From NCBI RefSeq assembly GCF_003254395.2, contig NC_037638.1:1493001-1557000 (forward strand): a DNA stretch of 64,000 nucleotides, written 5' to 3'. How positions within the stretch are numbered: the first letter of the stretch is position 1; every line of letters begins with the position of its first letter. The DNA comes from Apis mellifera. Its lineage: Eukaryota > Arthropoda > Insecta > Hymenoptera > Apidae. The notes below the pieces were generated by a model. That model had not been told where the DNA came from. It saw only the letters and a program-made list of their open reading frames with translations, and did no database searches. Both the position numbers and the translations under genes were made by a program. Below are positions 54,850 through 64,000 of the stretch, in pieces.

Positions 54850-55545
54850 ATAGATTTGTTCTTGATTAACGTATTATATTTGCTTCATTATACTTTTTAA
54901 TAAAGATAGTTAATTATAAGAGTTGGATCAAGTTATTCACGATTATTCGAAATGAAACGATGATAAAACTTAACCTAACTTAATCTAAATAATTATGTTC
55001 AATTTTAATCAATTATCTTTCGAATTGAATAATTCAAAAAACGAGAGTATAAATAGATAATTTAAACGTATTATTCGCAATCTTTTAACAAAGTTATTCA
55101 TGATTCTTGAAATTAAACGATAAATGAAAAGATAAAAGGAGTTGAGTTAACCTAACCTAGATAATTAAATATATTACTCGATACTTTTGTTGTCTCAATT
55201 AGACATGATTATCTTTTGAATGGAATAATAATTGCAGAAATGTAAATAATGGATAGATTTGTCCTTGATTATTTACACCATTATTCTTTCAGCAAAGATA
55301 ACTAATTATACTTGGCTCAGGTTATATGATAAATGAAACGATAAAACTTAACCTAACTTAACTTAAATAATTAAATTCAATCTAGACAATTATCTATTTG
55401 AATTGATAATTACGAAAGTATAAATAATCAGACAGACTTTTTTACATTGTTCTTTCAACAAACATAGCTTTAAAGATACAATTAGGTTAGATTATAAACG
55501 ATAAAAAAAATCTAACGGAGATAATTAAATTCTTCTCTTTTTTTT
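54850..55545. repeat. Tandem array, ~190-bp units, with CCTAA motifs
   Basis: GATAAAACTTAACCTAACTT occurs at about 54963 and 55341, with TTGAGTTAACCTAACCTAG between them at about 55141 and an inverted-looking AATTAGGTTAGATTATAAAC at 55480. CTTGATTA, AACAAA(G)ATAG and GAATTGA(A)TAATT also recur. About four diverged units. Confidence 0.7.
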
Positions 55546-56513
55546 CTTTACACATTAAATTATTACAATATTAAAATTGTCGTTTCAGACGAGAAAAATT
55601 TGAAAGGAAAAAAGGAAGAAGTAAGGGTGAAAAAAAAAAAAGAAAAAAAAGAAGTGCAGCGAGTCGTGGCCGACTCTTTCTTATCTCGCCATTTGCCGTG
55701 AAACGTAACGCGAACCTTTGACATTCACTTTCTAACGGAACTAATGTGCGCGATTGATATTGTGAAAAATCGAATACGCTTGAAAATATGCGAGTCGAGT
55801 CGACAACGAACGGTTGAACGAAACCGTTTGCGAAAAAATCGCTGGGAAATGTTCAATGGGATGGAAAAGTCGATAAGAAAGAGCTCTGTAAACGTATCCT
55901 TTATTAATAAACGCAACGTATATAACGGTGTTTTTAATTTAAAAATCTACGTACAATACATAATATTTGCAATTTATATTAATAATTATGAAATATCGCC
56001 ACCATCTCTCGAAATAAATATATATTTTGCATAATATACGTTGTATTTCAAATTACAGTAATGCCCTTGTTATCGTTCAATAAATGATTTTACCTGCAAT
56101 TCCTACAAATCATAAATCGGTATTAAGTATAATACGAAGTGTTCACTTCGCTATCCGGATTGTTCGATTATCCGAACTTCGGTTCCATTTAGATAATTCT
56201 ACCGTGTACAATAAAATTTAAAATCGATAAAGAGACTCGAAATAATCCTTTGATCATCCTATCTGTATAATTTATCCTTCGCGGTTAACGGATATTTTCC
56301 AGGAAAAAATAAAAAAAAAACGAAAGGAACTAGAGAGAAAATTAAGCGATAAAAACAAAATGTATTTCCAAGTGTATATATATACATATATCTTGTAACA
56401 AACTGTACGCGTATCTATGAAAAAGTTAGCAATCGTTCAGGATACTTTCGAAAGACGCCATTCGTACACGTGATACATACGTTCCAACTCCGGCTTTGAA
56501 CGATCGCAGACAG

Positions 56514-56560
56514 ATGGATAGGGATAAGGATAGGATAGGATAGACAGGATACAGGTATAT
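56514..56560. repeat. GGATA-type microsatellite
   Basis: GATGGATAGGGATAAGGATA and following GGATA words, imperfect. Confidence 0.8.
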
Positions 56561-57259
56561 ATTCTGTTCTGGAATCTGCTCTCGACGCTGTTGTGGGTGA
56601 GAGTCGGAGAACTAGGACTCGCGTACTCGCCAAGAATGCGAATCTAACGGGTGAACCGCCGAGCACGTTCACTTTAACACTATTCCTTGCCTTGCCCGTT
56701 TCCTTTTCCTTCTTCTCATCCTAAAGGATAATACGTCCAAAGTTTCGCGATGAAAAATAATAATAATAATACGTCGTGTAAAATTTTTATCGAAAAAGGA
56801 ATAATGTAATTTGGGGAATTAAGAAGATAATTAATAATCGTTTTATCTTAATATCGAATCTTTTTAACAACCGTCCCCAATTTTGCCAGATGAATTTTAA
56901 CTGGGACAAAAAACGCAGCACTAGAAAATATATGTGTATATACATGTATATACGTATATACGTATATACGTATATAAAGGACATTCGACTAGAAGCAAAA
57001 AACGACATAAAATAGGCCATTAAACCTAAAACTTTAAGAGACACGATAAAAATTCAGACGATATTCGAACAATCGAGGCCATTCTTTACAACGTTGCAGA
57101 TATAATACCAGATAAGTGAGAATAAAAAAAAATTATTCTTACGACTTGTAGCTCCGAAAGTAAGAAATATCCATAAAATTCTAATTTAAGTCATCTTGAA
57201 CATGGATTTTTAAAGAAACGAATCCAATACCGTCCTCCAATTATTTTCTACAGCTTTCA

Positions 57260-57860
57260 CCTGTTTGAAAACGTCGAACGAATTTACCTGGAAATCTTCG
57301 TTCTCGAAACGAAACGGAATTGTTTGCATGGAAACCGATGGTAGCAGCGCAGCGTGTCTCCGCCGCGCCGATCCATTTGCAAAGAAACGAAATAAACGTA
57401 TTCTCTTACTCTCGCTATGGCGAATCACAATGGTAGCAGACGTGTAAACGGTGTGCGGTGTGCGGTGTACGCCGCATGCGCCACCAAGCAGGAGAGGAGA
57501 AGAACTTGAACCGTTACTCACTCTTACTTACACTTACTTCGGACGAACGAACGAACGAACGAACGAACGAACGGTTCTTTCCTTTGATCTCGAGGGATCG
57601 TGGCAACGCTTTCGCAACGCAGGATGCGCCGTGCCACAGGCGTTCGCGATCCGATCGAAATTCAATTACAAAACTATTTTCGAGGCCGGCCCCGATCCCC
57701 GTGGACAAATTTCCACAGTGCGGCCTGCGTGCGCACAGGGCCACGGATCCCATTGCCAGGCCATCCTGCAACCGCGAGAAAGGCGCAGCTCGAGGAGAAA
57801 GTGTTCTTATCCCGCGAGTAGGATGGGATGGTAGCGATGGGATCGAGCGTCTCGCGAGCA
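57260..57860. promoter_or_regulatory. GC-rich block, candidate promoter or exon region
   Basis: GC-rich, CpG-rich stretch with CGCATGCGCC at about 57474, close to the NRF-1/Ewg palindrome found at metazoan promoters, and a TTTGCAT half-octamer at about 57321. Frames on both strands overlap completely (57451-57922), and none is recognisable. Confidence 0.3.
57545..57572. repeat. (GAAC)7 microsatellite
   Basis: Seven perfect GAAC units inside a GC-richer block. The repeated Asn-Glu-Arg-Thr peptide in the overlapping frames comes from this run. Confidence 0.95.
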
Positions 57861-58670
57861 ACTTTGGATGGAACAATTTTTGTAGTATTTTTTTATATCG
57901 GAAATTGGTTTTTTTTTTTTAGAAAGAATGAAACTTTTGCAAATTCGTTACATTAGTATTTACTGTGTTTTTACTTTTGTATTTGGTTATTTTTATTTTA
58001 TAGTTTTTTTTTTTATAATTATTTCTTTTAATAAGGATTGAAAAAGAATTAACTCGAAGAATGATAGTTTAAATCTAGAAATTAGAAGCATTGGAATTTA
58101 AATGTTTTTGAGATTGAATTACCAAAGTAATGATGCTTGCATTATATCAAAACAAGAATCTATCTTTATTAGAAATAATTTAAAAAAAAAGTACTCATTA
58201 ATCACTTTATGACGGACGATGTAAAATAATCGAAATTTTATGACGGCACGAATGGAAAAAAGCAAATTATAATTTTGACGTGAAAAATGAATCACGATTT
58301 TTAACATTAAAAAACAATATATCGATCGTAAATTTAAAACGATATTTTTCGTTCTCGTTATCTGAATATTAAATTTCCTGAATCAAAAAAAAAAAGGAAT
58401 ATAATAAATATAAATTTTAGAATCAATTCGAAAATGAGAGAAAAAATAAAAATAAAAATAAAAATACACAGAGTTAAAAAGAAACGAATATTTCAAGAAA
58501 GCGAATGGTCGATTCGAAACGAACAGGCGATCGAATGCAAGGAATCAAAGCGCAGCCACACGCTTCATTGAATTTCATTGGTCGAACACATTCAATCTCC
58601 GTACATCAGTTTTCGATGAGGAACAACGGGATCCGTGGCATTCTAGGTGCGGTGCCCGTTGTATTCACAG

Positions 58671-58754
58671 GCCGTTTCTATTCGAAACTCGTGCCGGGGC
58701 CAACGATTCTACATGTTCCTTACACCGGCCTTCTTCGTGAAGATGAATGCTCGA
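58671..58754 (+). other. Candidate 84-bp internal exon (speculative)
   Basis: GTATTCACAG ends at 58670 as a plausible splice acceptor, and GTAAGT begins at 58755 as a strong donor. The 84 bp between them make exactly 28 codons and are open in two frames. One gives a peptide with CRGQRFYMFLTPAFFVKMNA, hydrophobic in its second half; the other is hydrophilic. The segment is GC-richer than its flanks. I do not recognise either peptide. Chance pairs of splice-like sites are common, so this is only a pointer. Confidence 0.2.
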
Positions 58755-61700
58755 GTAAGTACCCCCTCGATTCTTCGCTCCGTGCTACGAATAACGTCCA
58801 CCATCTTCGTATATACAAGGTGTACATTAAGGCCTAAGTGGAAGAATTTTCCACCTTCCAGACGTGAACTTTATATGAATCCGAATGGAATTGCATTGTG
58901 AATAGATCAAACGTGATAATTATATCGAAAAGAATCTCGATAATATAAGAGTGAAAGAATTTTCATACGTGAGCTCGGTCGATAAACGAAGAGTATTACC
59001 ATGCGATCATATAACCTAATAACGTATGCTGAAAGGAATCTCGATATTACGACGAAATTGTTCGTTCTTTACAATTCTTGTCGTCCATTTTCGTAAGGAA
59101 TTTTTTCAAAATGCCGAGTTCGTCCATCGATAAATGAAGGAAATAACGATGCGAATAAGAACATATCGAACGATGTTGGATAAGATCTCGATATGAAAAG
59201 TTAAATATAATAAATGTTTTGTTATTTTCTTTCTTCAACGCGTTAAAAAATATTCGTAAAAATATATTTCAGTCTTAAAAATTTATCGATTTTATGAGAA
59301 TAAGGAAAATTGTATTTTAAAATAAAAATGTTTAAGTTTTTTTTAATCGTTGCGATAAAAATTTATTTTTAAATTTAAAATAAAAAAATTGCGTGAGTAA
59401 TAAATAAGTTGTAAAAATATATATATATACACATATATTTATATATTTTTAATAAAAATTGTGGCACAGATAGATAGAATCTCACGTTTTTTTCTTTAAT
59501 AAAGTAAAGAATCACTTATCTTTATGAAAGTAATCACCGAGTATTTTTATTATCTCGCACGGTTCGGAAGTTTAAGAAATGGAAGTTATAAAGTGGAAAA
59601 TGTACGTTTTTAAGTACGTTTAAAAGTATTTTATCAATGCATATAAATGAATATTATAATGTTAAACGTTATTTTTCAACGCGCCAACACACAATTTCTT
59701 TTCCGTATATACACAATATCCTACATGAATTATTTATTTAAGAATTCCTAATGGCGAACACTTTTCATTCCTTTCCATAAATTTAATTCGCAACGTTAAA
59801 ATATAACTTTCTTGTAATAAAATGGGAAGAGAGACTTGTAATAAAATTCAGAGGAGAAAGACAAAAAAATAATTAATTAATTAATTTGTCTAAAATTATA
59901 CGTATAAAAAAACAAAAAAAAGTTTCAAAGGATCATCCGTGTGCAATCTGAGAAAAAAAGGAAATTGACCCTGAGTCAATAAAACTACCAATTAATATTC
60001 TCTTATATCATCGTTAAAATGAAATACTTCCATTTAGAATATCAATTTGCATATAAGAATGAGGGGGAAAAAAAAAATATTGTTTCAGTCTCGATATAAC
60101 GAAAAAAAAAAAATTACATTTATCACACAATTAATGGATGCCGAAAATGAGAACGAGCCAATTTTTATTCCCAAGGCGAGCATTATAATTTGGATAATGT
60201 TCCATCTTGATCGTTAAAAATTAATTAATTTCCATTTCGCTATTCTTTCTTTCTTTTTTTTTATCCCCACATATCCCGCTATTCTGTCATTTTTCGCGAT
60301 TGGGCCCGCATAAAATTCAAATTATCAAGCTATTCGAATTATTTTATATCGCGAAAAAAAACACTATATAATGTATCTTTTGCACAATGATGTCCCGAGG
60401 CTTTCTCTGCGGCAAACAATTTCTTGCGATTCCTTTTTTTACAATAATCGCGATGCTTCGTACATTTTTCGTAATTACATGAAAAATGTATTGAGTAAAA
60501 TAAATATATTATCGATGAAATATTAAATATTATTCGTTATATTATTCATCAATAAAATATAAAAATCTATTGTACTGACACACTTGTACTAAATATAAAT
60601 GTCGAGCGACGTCTGTTTGGTGACTTTATTTATAGACGCGTGGAACGTTATTGTTGTACGCTTTGTGTTATTGGCACGACTGTATCGTAACCGCAGTTTC
60701 GTTCGATCCGTAACGATGTAAAGACGCGTTTAGCTAAATCGAAATTTACGTTTAATTCCTATTGAATTTGATATTTTCACCCTATATTAAATTTACACAA
60801 CGAATTTTTAACACTGTCTCAATTTTCACTGCAAGCCACAATTCACTTTTTCACTCATTTATGGATAAATTACATACGGTAACCATTTACGAATTTATAG
60901 GTTAGGTTAGATTGAATTAAATCAATTTAGATCGAGAAACACGATTTTTCGATATATTTATACGCAAGAAAATGAATATAAAATTTTTCAATAAACAATC
61001 TTCTATAAAAATATATACAAAAATAATTACAATTTTTAAAATTTAATTCGCGATTCACAGTTACAGATTAGAGAAGAGCTATTCTCCAATTCTCCTATTC
61101 GATAAATCAATAAAAGTAATATTGCATCTGAACAATTTGACGGTCCATGGTATCTGTGGATGATAAATTTTTATCGGTCAATTGCTCGACCGACCTGTCG
61201 ACATTTATTACTCGCTATCTGGTACCGGTTGGCGAACAAGCGGATCGCAATGCAGACCAGTATCGAGAGATGAAAGGAAGGAACGGAAGGCTATGTTAAC
61301 GCGTCGGAGGCGACAATAATAGAGTTCTGCGTTTCGATTTATTGTGGCCTGCCTGTTAAAGGCTTATAATTTATCGAGCTGGAATATTGGAATTGTTCGA
61401 GTAACCTTTGACGTCTTCATTGCTCTCGAAATTGCTCTCTCTTCGACTTATACGATTAAAATTATCGTTGAAAAAGTAATGGAAATTAAAAAGTTTAAAC
61501 GGAGAGATAGATAATTTTGTACGAATATAACGTAAGAAATAAAAGATAAATACGTACTTTTAGGTGAAATGCTACCGTATGTATGTTCAGCGAATATATT
61601 TCAAAACGAAAATTTCATTTCATTTCCAAATAAAGTTCCTGTTGTTAATAACGATCATCAATAATCCATCCACATTTAACCATATATCACAAAATCCAGA

Positions 61701-61789
61701 CGTCTAACATTCGAATTTATTATTCAACCATAAACCAACCACCGAACATAACCACCATTATATTTTAACTACCTTCCAATATTTCACGA

Positions 61790-62420
61790 CTCTCCACGGT
61801 TTTCCTCTCACTTTTCGAGCAACGATTTTTTCCCACCTCGGGGCGTGATCGCATAGGTGTACCGACACCCGATTTACATGAAAAGAACGCGCGACAAGGA
61901 GCACCGCTTGTTGTATATACGCAATCGCTTGGTAACCGAGGGGACCGCGCGCGCGTCTGAATTATACGGTGTTGCTGTTGAATAGAAGAAAAGAGGAAAG
62001 AAAAAGGAAAAAATTGACACAAGATTCGAGTCGATTGAAAGTTGCCGGCGAATTTTTCTTCGTTGTTAATTATATTCTCCGCCAAGGACTTTTTACACGT
62101 TTACACTTTTGCTACATTCCACGCGGAACAGAGGACGCCGCTTCGGCACGGATATACGCGCGCATGCGCCAACAATGGCCGACATTTTTGCCCGAATGGC
62201 CGCCGGCAATAGTGTCGCTTCGATCGAAAAGACGGACACCTTTATACTCGATTGGAAAATCTGGAGGATAGTGGCGGATTGTCGGGGTTAAATCTCGTAA
62301 CGATTTCGACGTGTCGATCTATGTGGTGAGCACCGGCGACGAAGGATAAGAAACTCGTCCTGCGCATACAGGACCTTTCACTCGCGCTGGCGCAGATTAC
62401 GTTCAACTAGACAGGTTCAT
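61790..62420. promoter_or_regulatory. GC-rich block with NRF-1/Ewg palindrome
   Basis: GCGCATGCGC at 62160-62169 is the perfect NRF-1/Ewg palindrome. Five bases later an ATG at 62175 in a fair start context (CAACAATGGCC) opens a 38-codon frame ending at 62291. The frame is unrecognised. The block is CpG-rich over about 600 bp and free of repeats. A promoter on either strand is possible. Confidence 0.35.
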
Positions 62421-64000
62421 AAAGAGATTTATCGATCCCTCGATTTATAAAGTCGCCGATTTGCCACCTGTTCGCTGCCGGATTGTACGAGTTGAAAAGG
62501 TGGTTAGTACAACTTGCCTATGGTACATGTAATAGTTGTTCTTAGTTGGTTTGTTGGTTGGATAAATGGAGAAGGGTAAAGGTTAGGTTTTAATATATTG
62601 GAATTTTTAATACCGAAAGGAATACCATTATATATAGGTTAATGGACAATTTTTCTCTTATATTTTCATTAATAATTCATTTTTTTGCAATTTATTAAAA
62701 ATAAGAAAATAACGAAAGATTATATTTATTAAAAAAAAAAAAAAGTATGATATACTAATTGTCACATCTAGACTAATTTATGAAGACATTTATCGAGTTT
62801 TTTGATTTATTATGATTACCTGTTTGCCAATAATTGCGCATTAAAAATAATAGTTATAGAATAGTTCATTTCTTTTAATCGTGAAGATTTTTTTCTTTAT
62901 CGCTTTTCAGAATTAATGGTCAGAAAATATTCAAGAAAATTTAGTATTCTCGCAGCATCAAGATCGATTCGTCGAAAGAATAAACACATCTCGATTCCCG
63001 ATCGAAACGTCCAAAAAACTTTGTCGATCACGAGAAACAATTCGGGTCTCGGGTTCGAGGCGTTCCGCATGAGGGGGCCGTAAATTATCCACGAATCGAG
63101 ACGAGATTTATGTCTCTCGATTCTGGCCCGTTAAACGTGCCCTGTTAAAGCGCGAAAGAGTGTGTCGATGACGGTAACCAACCGACAGAGATTATATCCA
63201 CGACGACAGGGCGCAACCGAAGATTTATAACCACTTTCTTATCCAATAGAATATTGCTCCCTGGAAAACCGATCTAAGAAAACCGATGTGTTTCACGTTC
63301 TAAGAGGTGTGGATTATTTCCACGTGGACAGGTTGCAATGAAATTTATACAGCCGTAGTACACTCTATTCCCCAATGAATAATAACCGTTATACGAAGTC
63401 TTCTCGAATAAATCGAGTTGAAAATAATTTTCTGAAACTAAGTAGATCGTGTTGAAGTTTAAAGCGACGTGCGTGATGGAGTGGATCGTGTACAAGTTCT
63501 GACAACGAAGTTCATCGTATTAATATTATTACGTGTTTATTTTTTATCAGCTTTCATCTTTAAACTAACTTTGTGTACGTTACTGTGTGCGATACCTGTG
63601 ACACTGTGTACGTAAGTGATTAAGAATGGAGTCGAGGGTTATTGAATTTTTGAATATTAAATGTCCGATAAGAGAGATTTGGATGAAATTTGCGTTTAAT
63701 AATAACCGGTCTAATTTTTCGCGGAACTTGATTAGAAAGTTGTTTGAAAAGCTTTAATTAGTAAATCACTCGTGCGAAACAAATATTAAATCAGGATTTA
63801 TCTATCGATTTTCCTGATTCTCAATTTTCTGAAGTTGAATCTCAAAATTGATTTTCGAAACTTTCTGTAGAACAAATATATCGATAAACTTTCGAGTTTT
63901 AATCGAGATTTTTTTCGAGACAATTTCAGACATTTGATATTAAAATTCCACAACGAAAATTCGAACAAAACCGATTATTTGGAATTAAAAAATAAATCGA

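Larger units (their letters stand above)
55546..64000. other. Unique DNA, no gene seen outside the listed blocks
   Basis: AT-rich with small A/T runs, an AAATA run at about 58447-58467 and a TA run near 59420. GC-richer patches at 61190-61330 and 62990-63200 have no recognisable product. The window ends in AT-rich DNA. Confidence 0.55.

Noticed and set aside
57451..57922. Frames of 120-154 codons with repeated Asn-Glu-Arg-Thr
   Set aside because: They come from the (GAAC)7 run and high local GC; both strands are open together and no domain is recognisable.

Overview
The window looks like non-coding DNA from a nuclear genome of an insect, most likely a honey bee (Apis). It is strongly AT-rich yet keeps many CpG-containing words (TCGA, CGAA, ACGCG), as bee genomes do. 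It carries many low-complexity and tandem arrays. It also contains two degraded pieces of mitochondrial DNA whose sequence agrees with what I remember of the honey-bee mitochondrial genome. I recognise no operon, no bacterial gene and no intact protein-coding gene. The open frames of 60-180 codons are short, overlap on both strands, match no family I know, and many are translations of repeats.

The only intact gene I can name is a tRNA-Ser(CGA) on the minus strand at 49258-49339. It has both internal promoter boxes, a long variable arm and a T-run terminator. The next best-supported features are two nuclear mitochondrial insertions (NUMTs): a 12S rRNA fragment in reverse orientation (about 21430-21880) and a cox1 fragment in forward orientation (about 41232-41640). 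Both are broken and non-functional.

Layout. 1-7.3 kb: AT-rich unique DNA with one GC-richer block near 5.8-6.1 kb. 7.4-8.9 kb: tandem array, 212-bp period. 13.2-16.2 kb: a TTC tract, a TA-rich array and a ~100-bp array. 18.0 kb: a small palindromic MITE-like element. 20.9-23.5 kb: diverged duplications, the 12S NUMT and a 260-bp duplication. 25.7-26.5 kb: array. 29.3-30.8 kb: a (CT)81(GT)57 microsatellite and a 190-bp array. 32.2-33.3 kb: TA-rich array. 33.3-41.2 kb: mostly unique, with GC-richer blocks. 41.2-43.5 kb: cox1 NUMT, two short arrays and a 39-bp inverted pair. 44.3-47.1 kb: a 2.7-kb array. 47.1-50.5 kb: GC-richer DNA with the tRNA gene. 50.5-53.7 kb: a 32-33-bp minisatellite followed by a 2.7-kb array. 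54.9-55.5 kb: array with CCTAA-type motifs. 55.5-64 kb: unique DNA with GC-richer blocks at 57.3-57.9 and 61.8-62.4 kb.

By my estimate tandem arrays fill about one fifth of the window, and their units look unrelated to each other. This suggests repeated local expansion of unique sequence rather than spread of one satellite. The GC-richer blocks are the best candidates for enhancers, promoters or exons, but nothing here proves function. The window may be intergenic or the inside of a very long intron; the sequence alone does not decide.
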